Shown piece by piece: positions 33,270-44,765 of a DNA stretch of 64,000 nucleotides. The notes beneath the pieces are model-generated. The model did not search any database. It saw only the letters and a program-made list of their open reading frames with translations, and was not told the DNA's origin. The DNA comes from Diploptera punctata (Eukaryota > Arthropoda > Insecta > Blattodea > Blaberidae), in contig JASPKZ010007430.1 in NCBI GenBank assembly GCA_030220185.1, positions 1,253,501-1,317,500 on the forward strand, in the 5' to 3' direction. Position 1 is the first letter of the stretch, and each line of letters opens with the position of its first letter. The position numbers and the translations under genes are program-made.

Positions 33270-33650
33270 TTTTTTTATTTCAGGATTGTTTCTGTCATTT
33301 ACACAGGTATCATCAACCAAAATATAGCTACTACTTTTTTTCTTCCACACTACCCGAACTTGTGTGTCTGCTTCTGTCATATTTCTCTTCTTCATGTTGT
33401 CTTGAATTCCCTTTATCCACGTTCGTTTTGGTCTACAACGTTTCCTTTTCCAGGAGGTATCCATTTCAATACTCCTTTGTTTCTGTGTCCCTTTTTCTCA
33501 TTATATGTCCATAAGATCTTAGTTGGATTTCTTCAATCTCTTTTACAATATCCTTTTCTACATTCATTATTTCTCTTATTGTATTATTTTTTATTTTATC
33601 TAATTTTTTATATTCTTGCCGATATTCTTAAAAAGTCCATTTCTGTGACT
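33270..33650 (-). pseudogene. LINE 3' end, family delta
   Basis: The reverse strand gives LRSYGHIMRKRDTETKE, then WNGYLLEKE, a KRCRPKRTWIKGIQDNMKKR block and NMTEADTQVRVVWKKK. The Y-G-H-x-x-R...R-P-K-R...NMTE...W order is the C-terminal end of a common insect RTE-like reverse transcriptase. One frameshift lies near 33420-33440. Confidence 0.65.
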
Positions 33651-33884
33651 AATAATTATAATCTGATAGGTATCTGTAATATGTTTAATTATTAGCCCAA
33701 ATATAATTAGAATTTTAATTGGATGGGATGGATTAGGCAGTTTCATACTGCTTAGTAATTTATTAAGTCTGCCACATTAGGGCTAATGAAGTTCAAAATG
33801 TGATTGTAGGTAATTCTGAATAGGCCTATGTGTTTAAAATAATATATCACTGTTGGATATTCCATATTTGAAATTTTGCTAAGA

Positions 33885-34610
33885 TGTCCTAAACAATCAT
33901 CATCATCAACAACAACGATTAAACCCAATGGCCTGTTCCGATCTCATTATAGCCTATGTCGAATTGGTCCTTCCATCTCTTCTATGGTCTTCCCAACAAT
34001 CTTCTCCCTTTTGGTTTATAATTATACATTCTTCTTGGTATGCGCTGTTCATTCATTCCTAATACGTGCTGAAGGTAAGAAATTTTGATAGTATTTTATT
34101 CTTTCACAGAGATTAAATATATTAAGTTCTGCTCTTATGTCTTCGTTTTTCTTTTTATCGGTCCTTTGGTATCCTGCTATTGCTCTCAACATCTTCATTT
34201 CTGCAGTCTCTATTTGTTTGTCAAGGGTTCAAGTCCCGTTGGGGTCAGGATTTTTAAACTGACCCAAATCCTCTGGCGGCACTATGGCCCTGGGGTCGAC
34301 TCAGCCTCTAACGTAAATGAGTACCAGACGATTGTTCTGGGGGTAAAGGCGGCCGTCACGCAGGGCTGACAACCCGGCTGACATAAAGTGCCGATTGTCT
34401 AGAAAAAGTGGGAGCCCTAACCTCCTACTACCCCAAGGGCCTCCGGGTCTGTTGTGGGATCACTTTACTTTACTTATCTGTCTTTGTTAATATCCAGGTT
34501 TCACATCCATATATAAGAGATGGAACTGCCAATACTTTGTAAAATTTTAAACAATTCTTTCTGATTTTGGAATAGTGAAATTGTTGGTTAAATAAAACTA
34601 ATGTGAAGAT
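33885..34610 (-). pseudogene. LINE 3' end, family epsilon, split by a SINE
   Basis: The reverse strand near 34085-33900 reads YLQHVLGMNEQRIPRRMYNY, then KPKGRRLLGRP, a stop, KRWKDQFDIGYNEIGTGHW, and a CAT/ATG tail. Upstream parts (34200-34085 and 34480-34610) continue the same protein (LNIFNLCE-like, then SISYMDVKPG-like). The SINE at 34222-34475 interrupts it. Confidence 0.65.
34222..34475 (+). mobile_element. SINE, family E, 5'-truncated at the B box
   Basis: It starts CAAGGGTTCAAGTCCCGTTGG (B box retained, A box missing). A G+C-rich body follows: CCCTGGGGTCGACTCAGCC, GGCGGCCGTCACGCAGGGC, GGGAGCCCTAACCTCC and CCTCCGGGTCTGTTGTGGG. It ends in a short TTTACTTTAC tail. It is one of the G+C-richest stretches in the window and lies inside the epsilon LINE. 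Confidence 0.65.
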
Positions 34611-35628
34611 TAATAATTTCTATTTTTTGCTTATTTTTATCAGCTTCCTGTATTTGGGGCCCGATGTGCAATACATCATACAATAACACAGGCTTTAGCA
34701 ATTATCCCTTCGGTTTTGTTTGTAGTCAGAGAAGCGAGTTAGCATTATCCTCTGCATTCATATTACACCCCATAACTTGATTTATCATGGGCCGTATTGT
34801 ACTTCGCTAATCGCACCCTACATGCATATAGTCACGTCCCAATTAAACAGCCCATTTATATAAACCACAGTTCCAACTTTATCAAACGGACTACTCATGA
34901 GAGAGTAGCATTTTTAAATAAATGAAAACGCATTCAGTGACCCTGCTAGCTTTAAAGTTATTTATTTAAACATCCATATGGCAAACTCCATTTTCCACTT
35001 TTTACCATATAACAACATATACCAAATTACTTCTCGTTTGGCAAAATATCCGTGTATAATATATTTCAGCTACGAGAATACAAAGTTAACATAGCATAAT
35101 TATTTAACAAATCCCATATATTAATATTAATTCTGTCGTCAGAATAAAATCCGTCGAATATTGAGGTTATTATGCACCTGGTGCGAGGAGGAGGACTCTT
35201 TGTCTACTTATTTGGTGAAACATAAATTGTAAAATATTAGCCTTAATAGCAAAATTATAACAAAAAAATCGGAGCAGACGTAGATCAAGTCCAGCTTGTC
35301 ATTTTTGGGGAACACAATGTTAAAAAGCTATTTGTATATAACAAATTCTAGGAAGTGTTTCAAAATTCTGTTTAAAATTACATTTTAGATTTAATCCTAT
35401 ACTAAGATCATAGTGAAATGTAGTTAGAATTATTTTAACATTAGTTTTTTTATGAAATAGGATTAGCACAGTTTTTGGACTTGGCTCACTTGTGCTCTGA
35501 ACCGTCCATAAGTTGTGATAATTAAAATAATGTATTACGAATATATCTACCTATCGTCGGGTTTTTACAGCTGCTGCCGTCTTCCCGTGCCAAACCTCCA
35601 AAGCCTACGGTCTTGGGCATCTTCGATG

Positions 35629-35631
<3 letters not shown>
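34611..35631. other. No feature recognised
   Basis: No coding or shared repeat pattern was seen in about 1 kb. Confidence 0.35.
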
Positions 35632-35682
<51 letters not shown>

Positions 35683-36012
35683 CATCCATAGTAATTCTGT
35701 CCGAAGGTACAACTTTCACTGCAATCATAGCATTTTCATGCTATGCTTTGCAGCTTTACTAGGGAAATAAAGATGTGGTAACTTCCCTTTATTTTTTTTC
35801 CACACCGGTGAAATATGATGACGATAATGATATGGATGATGATGATGGCCGAATGATTTTCGGGGACCATTGGACCATAAGCTTCTTGACATTTAACTTA
35901 CAGGTGAGGAAAAAACCCGAAAAAACCTCACCCAGGAGGCTGTCCCGACCGAGAATCGAACCCGGGCCCGCTGCGTGACAAGGCAGCACGCTATCTCGAA
36001 ACCACGGCGGTG
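35632..36012 (-). mobile_element. tRNA-headed SINE, family S (copy 3), with (TA)n tail
   Basis: The reverse strand begins near 36012 with CCGCCGTGGTTTCGAGATAGC, has CCCGGGTTCGATTC (B box), the (CAT)n block near 35840 and the GCATAGCATGAAAATGC block near 35735, and ends ATGGATGGATG. A 48 bp (TA)n at 35632-35679 is its 3' tail. Confidence 0.85.
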
Positions 36013-36239
36013 GACATAATAGCGATGGTAATATTTGTTATTAATTTTAACAATTTTAATATTATTCCACGAAAGATTTTTTATAATTTATTCGGTTAAT
36101 TATACATTAAAACATTTAAGAATTATATAATGTAAATGATTTACCGCGATTTAATAAAATAAAGGACGAATTACGTATTATTGTATAATGTGATTATCAA
36201 TCTGAGGAAAAAAAAATCTTCTTATTCTTAATTATAATG

Positions 36240-36520
36240 TGTAGGATGTTCATCCTGTTTATTTCCAAAATCACTCCTCGGAGGAAAACGTATTGGGTGT
36301 GCATTCACTGTCTATCCATCTCTTGGCTGGTCTTCCTCTTGTTCTTCTCCCGTTCATTGATCTATCTTCTTTAGCTCTTTTTTGCAAGTCGGTTGTCATC
36401 CATTCTTTCTATATGATCCTTCCAATATTTTCGTCTACCTATAATAAATTTAGTTATGTCTTGAATATGTCATTTGTCCCTAATTTCTGTGTTGTGTATT
36501 TTATCAAATGATGTTTTCCT
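36240..36520 (-). pseudogene. LINE 3' end, family zeta
   Basis: The reverse strand reads IKYTTQKLGTNDIF, LLxVDENIGRIIQKEWMTT, then KRAKEDRSMNGRRTRGRPAK and RWIDSE. The G-R-R-T-R-G-R-P-A-K-R-W block is the diagnostic part of RTE-like C-termini. Only about 85 codons remain, with stops. Confidence 0.6.
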
Positions 36521-36566
36521 CTGAAAAATTGCGAAAAATTAAATTAGATGTAGAGATACCGATAAC

Positions 36567-36980
36567 TAGGGAGTGGTTTAGGTTCTAAAAGTTAAGATTG
36601 CAAAATACTATAGTGAAAATTAATGTAATAAGTCTTTATATCTACGCAATCAACTGATATTTTTATAATATAATTTACAAAAAACATTTCTCAATACTTT
36701 GTATAGGATCGAGCAATATTACATTTAGGCCTATATTACACATCTTACTTTTAAATTAAATGGAATTAACGTTCTATTTACATTATTTACTTTAAATTTA
36801 AAACTAAGATGTAATATAAATGTAATATTGCTAGATCTCATACACAAATTTTTGACAAACGTTTTTGTAACTAAAATAGACACAAAAATTCTGTTGATTG
36901 GATATGAAGACTTATTAAATACATTTTATCGCTATACTATGTTGCAGTCTTAACTTTTAGAGCCTAAAAATCTGCTCCCT
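36567..36980. mobile_element. Foldback element with ~190 bp arms and 9 bp target duplication
   Basis: ACCGATAAC occurs at both sides (36558-36566 and 36981-36989). The ends AGGGAG are inverted. The arms pair through GGTTCTAAAAGTTAAGA, AATAAGTCTT, AGCAATATTACATTTA and TATTACA. The loop is short, near 36760-36800. A 9 bp duplication with long terminal repeats fits a Mutator-type MITE; 8-9 bp would also fit hAT. No coding sequence is present. Confidence 0.75.
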
Positions 36981-37059
36981 ACCGATAACCAACAAAACGA
37001 GATATAAAAATAATAACAAAGAGAATGGCGCATAATATGTAGGCCTACATGCCGTATCT

Positions 37060-37310
37060 ACCGGCTAGACTGGATCAATCACAATCATTTTGAATTCTAC
37101 CGAGGTAGAGGATTAGAAATTTAAGGTAATATTCGTAAACGTAACTTAACGAATGATACTAATAATCTAACGATCTAAACTAACCTAAGGTAGCACAATC
37201 ATGTTAACAGTTAATATGAATTGCTGAAAATATAATCACGTAACTGAATGATGTTCCAGAGTGTGTCGGTAGATGTCGCAATAAAACAATCGATATAGTT
37301 TGTAACCTGT
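37060..37310 (+). repeat. Dispersed repeat P (copy 2)
   Basis: It matches 29880-30170 in the same orientation, with AAGGTAGCACAATCATGTTAAC and GTGTCGGTAGATGTCGC. The class is unknown. Confidence 0.45.
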
Positions 37311-37544
37311 GGTTGCATAGTTTGAGACAGTCTAACATTCATTGACGGCCATTTATACTACAATAACCAACTTTTTATTAACATAGGATAGGAACCGTTC
37401 ACAGTTGGAAACTAAAAATAACCTATCTGAGAGGAAAAAATCAGAAATTTCTTCTTGGTAATAACCTTTGCTAAAAACTAACTATTCATTGAACTAAATT
37501 TCAAGTTACTGTTTTCGTTTAACGGCTCTCTTAACAACTTAGGC

Positions 37545-37790
37545 CATTAGCATCGCAATGTAAATATGGGCGTGAAAGGACCGACAAATTTTCATACTTC
37601 AGCTCTTCTTATGTACCGTTAATATACGATGGGGTAATCACATATTTACTTCCCTTCTGAAGGAAGGCAAGCTCAGAAATTACACGACTTTAAATGTCCA
37701 TCGACCCGGCCGTGTTCCGATCCATGAACCTCGGAACCAGAAACAATATGACTACCATTAGTCCACACGAGGACTCATTGCACTTAAAAC
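37545..37790 (-). mobile_element. SINE, family F (copy 1)
   Basis: The reverse strand starts near 37775 with GTGTGGACTAATGGTAGTC (A-box region) and has ATGGATCGGAACACGGCC where the B box has decayed. The body runs to a TTTACATTGCGATGCTAA end. It shares body and end with the copy at 37940-38200. Confidence 0.6.
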
Positions 37791-37939
37791 GCTAACAAAA
37801 ATAACTTAAACCTTGAACTATTCATTGACTTTTGGCAATAACCGAGATTAGATTCTTAAAAACGCTTAAAACTAAAAAAGCATTGAACTATTCGGTTTCT
37901 TATATGATAAATAGTTAGGTCCGATATTATTTCATTTAA

Positions 37940-38200
37940 CGGGAAAGATATTTAGCATCGCAATTCAAATTTGTACGTAAAAGAGCCGGCAAATTTTGCA
38001 GAGCGGCCTCTTATTATTTTACGCTTAAGGTTCTTTTATGTACCGTAAATCAAAGACACGGGGATCACGGCTTTAATTCTCTTTCAAAAGAAACCATACT
38101 TAGGATTTTTAAGCCCTGAAAAATCCATCGACCCCGGCCCGATTGAACCACGAACCTTGGAACCGTAGACAAGGATGGTAACCACTAGTCCTGTTGAACC
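37940..38200 (-). mobile_element. SINE, family F (copy 2)
   Basis: The reverse strand starts near 38190 with GGACTAGTGGTTACC and has GTGGTTCAATCGGGCC (B-box variant), then GGTCGATGGATTTTTCAGGG and the same ATTGCGATGCTAAATA end. A 101-codon reverse frame over it is not a gene. Confidence 0.6.
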
Positions 38201-39004
38201 GATTGAATGGTTAGGTTTCCTAAGTAATTGGCTGATCTTTTTGTGGATTTCATAGTAACTTAGCAGTTTAAAACAAAAGTAACTTTTAAAGGAGCTATAG
38301 AACCTACTACAAGATAGTTTGGCTATTTTTTCATAGAATAACATGGAATGATCTTGGTTTGGCTTGGCAATTTCGCAAGGGATGGGCACAACAGAGTAGT
38401 AAACTTTTACAATTGAATGGCTTTGTAATGTTACAGGTTTTATTACTTATTTATTACCTTCATTTCGGATAATTATGATGTACTTATAACAAATTTACTC
38501 ATACTCCATGTATGAATATAATTTCATGGAGGTCAGTTTCTAGGCAGTGTACGAAAGTAGATTGCATTTTCCAAGTGTTTCAAAATTAAGAGGTGTTTGG
38601 AGGGGTAAAATTCTGATTATATTTTTTTCCCATTATTAAAAATATTTGTATTAATTGGAGCTACATGTAGCTTTGAAAATATATAGGGTTACATATTTTA
38701 CATAAGAAAGAAAATGGAATTTTAATTACAATAAATCTTTATTTATAAAAATCTACCCTTGCAGTTTTATTGTTGTACCTGTAAATACCCGTTGGATGTG
38801 ATTTAATTTCAACTCCGAAAAAAATAGTTTTTTCATGAAAACTATATATAAAGAAATGGTTTTAGAATCGACTCTTTTATTAAATATGCTACAGGAACTT
38901 CATCATGTACGAAATACTGTATCCTGAAAATTTTATAGAACCATCTCGAGTAGTTTTTTTAGAAAAGCGTACAAATAATATCATTAAATTAATTTAGACT
39001 GAAT
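38201..39004. other. No feature recognised
   Basis: No coding or shared repeat pattern was seen. Confidence 0.35.
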
Positions 39005-40460
39005 GGATTAAGATATATTCTTCTTGTTCATTTAACCAGGCTCATGGCCTGTTTATCGTCATATACGGAGATTATGCATTAAAAATTATATGAGTCCTTC
39101 TAACCAACATTTTTTTTTTCGATCTGCCAATATCTCTTTTTTCCTCTTGAATAGCCTATAACTTTCGAACCATTATAATTAGAAACCTTGTGTTTTAGCT
39201 CTTCATGAGCGTTCCATTCTCAACTTTTATAAATTTTTTACGTCCATTAGATTGCATTGTTGTCTCACATCTTCTCTTGTCATTCTTTCTAAAGTTTTTT
39301 TATCTACTACGACTCTTAACGCAGTTATTTCTACTATATTAATAATTTGTTAAGTATTTTTTTTGTATCTGCCCAAATTTGATCATCGTATGTCATCACT
39401 GACATTACTGTGGTTTTATAAATTTTTGTTTTACTTTCTAAATATGCTAATATAATATTCAATATTATATGTATTCTTATATATGACAGTTTAAGCAATC
39501 TGATGTTCTGCATGCTTTAGATATCTAGTCTCTTTCTTCACGTATCATATCCCGATGGCCTAAGTATTTAAAATTTACGAGCTGTTCAACAATTCTTGCC
39601 GTTGATTTCCAATTTACATCTTATTGGATATTTAGATACGGACAATATTTCTGTCTTAGTTAATTGATATAGGCCTACTGCCATATTTTATTTATATGCA
39701 GTTGTGACTAATCAATGCAATAGTCTTCGAAGATCTATTCTGGTCATCATAACGCCATTGTTTGCATCCATAATACATTCAAATTTATATTTCCCATCAA
39801 ATACACAGATAAGTTTCTAACATTTTGCATTAAATTATCCTTATTAAAATGTAGAATATTTGCCTCTAGTTTCAAAGGACGGGGATTCAAACCCGATCGT
39901 GGTCGATGCATTTTTTTGGATGGAAAATTTCAATTAACAAGCCCTCCGGGAAGGACTTTAAGCCGTGGGTCTGGAGTCTCAAGATTTTCAGGCTCCTAAA
40001 AGAATCACAAGACTGAATAAAAAGGCCTCTGTGCAAAGTTTACCGACCGTTTCCCAACGAGTAATACCTTAGTTACCAACTAGATGTCACATCCAGGAGC
40101 TAGGCCGACCCCCTATCACTCACTGACATCTATGGGTTAATGAGAGTAACCAAATTAACTTGGACAATACGTTCCCTTCAGGAAGCGCCCTAATCCCGGC
40201 ACAGGGAAAGAAGGGCTTAAAGAAGGAGAATATGTAGAATATTCTTGGTGATGATAACTAATGTCAAAACATATTATCATTAAAGGCCCAGCCACCGAAC
40301 AATACATTTAAAAAAATTAAAAAGTATGTTTTAACATTGATTTATCCAAAACCAAATTAAATAAAAGGGACTAAGTGAGTCTCCTTATCTAATACCCGTG
40401 GAGCACTATTTCATCTGTTATTCTCTCTTTTAAGCGCATTATTTTAATTGTATTCCAATT
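39005..40460 (-). pseudogene. LINE, family gamma (copy 2), split by a SINE
   Basis: Here the two gamma parts are joined: 39005-39345 matches the C-terminal end at 25420-25790, and 39360-39861 matches 27420-27860. Beyond the SINE, 40245-40460 continues with the reverse transcriptase motif region (TCCTTATCTAATACCCGTGG corresponds to the I-x-Q-G-D-S block). It is badly decayed with no long frame, but shows the original order of the family. Confidence 0.6.
39862..40231 (+). mobile_element. SINE, family D (copy 3) with target duplication
   Basis: It is flanked by ATGTAGAATATTT (39849-39861) and ATGTAGAATATTC (40232-40244). It starts in the head at TGCCTCTAGTTTCAAAGG, has GGGGATTCAAACCC (B box), then GGAAGGACTTTAAGCCGTGG, CAAGATTTTCAGGCTCCTAAA and the terminal region ending in AAGAAGGGCTTAAAGAAGG. 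The 5' half of the head is missing. Confidence 0.8.
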
Positions 40461-41240
40461 CAATTCTTGAATCAATTTTAGCAGTTAAGATAACTAAAAA
40501 CACACATACCGGTATTTTAAAGCGGTATTTTATTTATTTTTTTATTTTGGAGAGATGTGGCCTATCCTTAATCGACAGAAAATTATAATAATGCAAGGAA
40601 ATTAGAATCAGAGATTTTTTAAGAGTTACTTTTAACTCCTCTTCACAACCAATTCGTATTAATTCCTTTTTAAATGTGTAAATTTTAATGTTCATTATTG
40701 AAATCCCAAATATCAATGCATAATGAATATAAGAACATTCAAATTAATTTTTAAAAACACATCAATTCATAAGAATTATTTACTTTGCAGTCTGTGGGAA
40801 TTGATAATATTATTATAATCTGAAAACAAACAGAATACAACCTTGAATTCTGTTGTATCAGTTACACAGAGGAACTGCGTTCTCTACTACCTCAAGCTTA
40901 CCTTATTTAATCTAGATAACATACTTAAGATAAATGCGTATCTAGTTTTACGCTCTCTTTAATGAAATCTAACCAAATCATTACGCAGATTATAAACTTG
41001 AGATAATATAAAACACATTCTTACCATTAGGTAAAAGCTTCTGGGAAAATTCAATAAAGGTGACTCATGTTAACCAATCGTACAACATAATACAAATTAC
41101 AATATTCTATATCATAACAAACACTATATATGCCTAAAACACACGAAAAAAATTGTAGCCGCGTCAAGAAGTGGACATTAAGACACAAACAATAGAGTCG
41201 ATAAATCACATAATGTTTTGCAGCGTCGCGTCGTTGTGAT
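40461..41240. other. No feature recognised
   Basis: AT-rich, without shared repeats or coding pattern. Confidence 0.35.
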
Positions 41241-41249
41241 GGACTTCAT

Positions 41250-42521
41250 AATCACCAGCAATGTGTATCCAATACAGAACTTTTCTCATCCTGAAGGGTG
41301 GCGTCCAACAAGGTTCAGTGTTAGGACCACTTCTGTTCTCTATCTACATTAACGGCTTATCCACTAGTCTTACTTATTGTCGACATCACCTATACGCTGA
41401 CGATTTGAACATTTACATTCACTCCCATCCTGACGATGTATATGACTTACTAGACAAACTAAATAATGACCTATTCTCAATTTTCCAATGGTCGATGAAA
41501 CATGGGCTTAATCTTAATGCTGACAGGACACGTGCATAATTATAGGACATGGACGAATCCAAAGCATTTTAAATTACAAAAATATCCCTACATTTTACTA
41601 GATGACAAAACATCCCTTACAGCTCAGTCGTAAAAAATCTCGGTATTTACATGGATCAACACCTAGACTGGAAAATCCAGGTGAATAATACCTGCAAGAA
41701 AGTGTTCTCAATTCTTCACTTCCTAAACAGGTTTAAAAATTTCCTTCCCACAAAATTAAAACAAATACTTGTACAGACTCTTATAATGCCACACTTCGAG
41801 ACTACTGCGACATATTACTAACTAATCTGACAACTGATTTATCTGACAGACTACAGTGTGCTCATAATGCGTGCATTCGATTTGTATTCAATCTCCGTTG
41901 TTATGACCACGTGTACCCTTCCTTTCAGGCCTTATCATGGCTACGCATAAACGATAGAAGAACTTTACATTCACATGCCTTACTATTCCAAATCCTGCCC
42001 AAATATTTACCAAGTAGTTTATCAACACGTTTTCAAAATGTATCGGCTCATCACAATTTAGGAACAAGACCACAAGATTCTTCTTTACTTTTGATACCAC
42101 AGCACAGGACATGTCTATACTCTGAATCTTACACGAATCTATGACTAGAGCATGGAACTCACTTCCCAGTCATGTCACGGACTGTCAATCACTATCATTA
42201 TTCAAGTACAAATTAACTGATATCTTAAGTTCGACACAATGAAAACATTAACTGCATAACAACTATATTCAGCATTCTCTAAATAATCACCTAGGAAACT
42301 TCACTTACATTATTTTATTTATTTTTTTTAATTTTATTATATTCCATGTTTTTGTTAGTATTAGCTAGTATTAGATCATATCACCATTGTCTTTTGTTTA
42401 GTCTGTATTTTAATAATATCTTCAAATTGTAATAAGTATGTAATTTTTGTATAATTCTACTATTCGTTGGTTGAGTGGAAGAGAAGGCCTTATTGCCTTA
42501 ACTCTGCCAGCTAAAATAAAG

Positions 42522-42582
<61 letters not shown>

Positions 42583-42600
42583 GTTATTGTTATTATTATC
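41250..42600 (+). pseudogene. CR1/L2-like LINE, 3' part with reverse transcriptase core (copy 1)
   Basis: The open part 41261-41539 reads LKGGVQQGSVLGPLLFSIYI (motif B region), then CRHHLYADDLNIYIHSHPDD (intact YADD) and IFQWSMKHGLNLNADRT. With frame changes the rest continues: KNLGIYMDQHLDW, NTCKKVFSILHFLNRF, LPTKLKQILVQTLIMPHF, a CVRYIF...SHLRWL-like region and a last W-N-S-L-P...SLFKYKL block near 42150-42215. It ends with a 3' untranslated region, GGTTGAGTGGAAGAGAAGG to AATAAAGC, and (TTA)n at 42523-42585. At least four frameshifts or stops are seen. It is the reference copy for the family. Confidence 0.8.
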
Positions 42601-42845
42601 ATTATTTTCATTATTTTTTTCATTATTATTATTTTCATTATTTTTCATTATTATTATTTTCATCATTTTCACCATCTTCATTTTCATTATCATTAATTTC
42701 ATTATTTTTATTATTATTAATAATATAAATTTATTACTTTACGGCATTGTGTTTATTTTTTTCATCTAATGCCACCAGGTTGTCTTTTATAACATTTCTG
42801 GTTTTCTCCCCTAGCATTCGCAGAATTGTAATCCATTTCTTGTGT

Positions 42846-43016
42846 TGGGGCACCTAGAAGGCGGGGTTACGTTACCCCGATGGTATGATGGGTGATAAAT
42901 GACCACATGAATAATTCCCTTTAAGGAAAAATCACTATGGTTTGACCGGGAATCGAACCCGTGACCTCATGAACAGTAGTCAGGAACGCAGACCACTAGC
43001 CCATGAGGCTGGTCGC
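42846..43016 (-). mobile_element. tRNA-headed SINE, family C
   Basis: The reverse strand starts near 43016 with CCAGCCTCATGGGCTAGTGG (A box) and has CGGGTTCGATTCCC (B box, intact). A short body, CATAGTGATTTTTCC, ATTCATGTGGTCATTTATC, ends in a CGGGGTAACGTAACCCCGCC hairpin. Only one copy was found. The good boxes suggest a fairly young insertion. Confidence 0.7.
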
Positions 43017-43094
43017 ATTGTGTTTATAGCCGAAATAGTTTCATGTTATCTCCTATGTTTGTCTATGTCGGTATAAAAATTGTAATTAATATAA

Positions 43095-43430
43095 TACGTA
43101 GTCGGTAGCGGTGGGCTAGTGGTTATGCTCCTTGCTTCTGGTCCAAAGAGTCGCGGGTACAAACCGGGCCGGGGCCGATTGATTTGTTTAGGATGGAAAA
43201 TGCCAGGGAGAAAGTCCTCCGGAAGGGACCTTAAGCCCTAGGTCCCGAGTTTGAAGATTTTCAGACTCGTAAAAGACCTTAAGCCTGAATAAAAAGGTCT
43301 CCAAGCAACATTTGTTGAATTTTCCCAACCTAGTACTACCTTGGATTCCTAGATGTCACCATGAGGCAGAATGCTGACCCCGGGCCACTCAATGATATTT
43401 ATCCGAAAAAAATGTAACTAAATTAGTATG
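43095..43430 (+). mobile_element. SINE, family D (copy 4)
   Basis: The head GTAGCGGTGGGCTAGTGG and GCGGGTACAAACCGG (B-box variant) is followed by GAAAGTCCTCCGGAAGGG, CCTTAAGCCCTAGG, GATTTTCAGACTCGTAAAAG, CTAGATGTCACCATGAGG and a TAACTAAATTAGTATGG end. It abuts the LINE fragment at 43436 on the same strand. Confidence 0.75.
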
Positions 43431-43435
43431 GTTGA

Positions 43436-43750
43436 ATTTCTTCCCGCTTGTGAAATGAGATTCATGCGCAGAACAGCGGGTTACACCAGATGGAATCGGA
43501 AAAGGAACACCGACATCTTAAAAGAATTGAAGACTACGCCAATTTTGGAATATATTAAACAGTACCAACTAAATTGGAAAAACCATCTTGAAAGAATGAG
43601 TTCAAATCGGATCCCCAAAGCTGATTATAATTATATACCAAGAGGACGAAGATCACTGGGCCGTCCTATGAAACGCTGGAGGGAAAATTTTCTATAGGAT
43701 TGTAACAGGCCTTGGCCTAATACTTGGAAGGAAGGAAGAAGAAGAATTTC
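43436..43750 (+). pseudogene. LINE 3' end, family kappa
   Basis: A frame of about 88 codons (to 43697) reads EMRFMRRTAGYTRW, KRNTDILKELKTTPILEY, QYQLNWKNHLERMSSNRIPK, then PRGRRSLGRPMKRWREN, followed by a stop, a short CNRPWPNTW segment and a GGAAGAAGAAG tail. It is the C-terminus of an RTE-like reverse transcriptase, related to but distinct from beta. The frame is intact, so this is a young truncated copy. Confidence 0.7.
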
Positions 43751-43999
43751 TCCCCCTGTAGGGAGAAAGCGCCTAAATCTCGTTGAGAGAAACAATGTCT
43801 TACAAGAAGAATTAATATGTAGATATTTTATACATTATTTATCAGTATGCCTATTTGTGCTAAAATGAAGCACCAATTTCCGTATTTTATTCTCCCAATT
43901 TTAGTCTTTCCCAATACAACAATCTCAAAAGTGCAACATGACTAAAACATGGTGTGGATTTTATCGTAATTAATTCTGTTAACACCGAGCTTTACCAAA

Positions 44000-44280
44000 C
44001 AAGTTGGCTCAAGCGTTAGCGTTTAAGATTCGCAATCAAGAGATGCCAGGTTCAAATACCGGTCGCGACCAACTTGACAGATAGTTATTTCCTAGTTTTT
44101 ACTTCGTCATCGATGCAAATTCTGGATTGTGATTTCATTATCAGGACCCATTTCACCACTTCATAATATCATTAAGTAGTCACACTCAGGACTGACTTGT
44201 AAGGCGGTTAAAAATAAATAGACGATGTATGACCTTGGATGTTAAAGCGTCTGTAAATAAGAATTAAATAAAACATTAAG
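44000..44280 (+). mobile_element. tRNA-headed SINE, family G
   Basis: The head GTTGGCTCAAGCGTTAGCG (A box) and CCAGGTTCAAATACCGG (B box) is followed by a body with GACTTGTAAGGCGGTTAAAA, GACCTTGGATGTTAAAGCG and a tail AATAAGAATTAAATAAAAC. One copy only. Confidence 0.6.
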
Positions 44281-44379
44281 GATGTCTTAACAAGAATCAT
44301 TAATCAGTTCCACCAATATGACCGTAATTATTTTTGTTTGTTATTTTAATTTAAAAGATCTGTCCGGCTGTTCATTGTG

Positions 44380-44765
44380 AATACTTTGAGTAAGTATTAC
44401 ACCAAAGAGGTTACCAGCCTCTTGTTGTGGAGTTGATGGTGACAGGGCTGCTGTCTTATGGCTTAAACCACTTAGCCATCATGTATATTAGACCTACATG
44501 AAGGGATGCTCCTTCCGCTCTGTCTTGACCGTTGTAGTCTTCACCCTTGTTACCCCGGGCACGGGCCCTCCATATTTATAACAACTGGAGAGAGGGTGTC
44601 ACAGCATTTTTAAACTCCCAGGAACTGTGCTCCTTGTTGGTTCACGGGTTCTTATTATCGTAGCTGTTTGGACCACCCCACTATAACTGGTGCGATCCCC
44701 CATCCGCCACCGGGGGGATGCGCCCGATAGCGGTTACATGGTCCCCCAAGATTGCCCAAGATAGT
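44380..44765. other. G+C-rich segment of unknown nature
   Basis: The stretch has runs such as TTACCCCGGGCACGGGCCC, CCCCCATCCGCCACCGGGG and GCGCCCGATAGCGGTTAC, far richer in G+C than its surroundings. It ends exactly at the left end of the DNA transposon copy at 44769. No tRNA-like head or coding frame is obvious. It may be an unclassified SINE or LINE 5' region. Confidence 0.35.

Noticed and set aside
33876..34369. Forward frames of 70 and 94 codons
   Set aside because: The reverse strand gives a coherent LINE C-terminus, and 34222-34475 is a SINE. The forward frames have no support.
38084..38389. 101-codon reverse frame
   Set aside because: It overlaps a SINE with B-box-like sequence and has no protein-like features.
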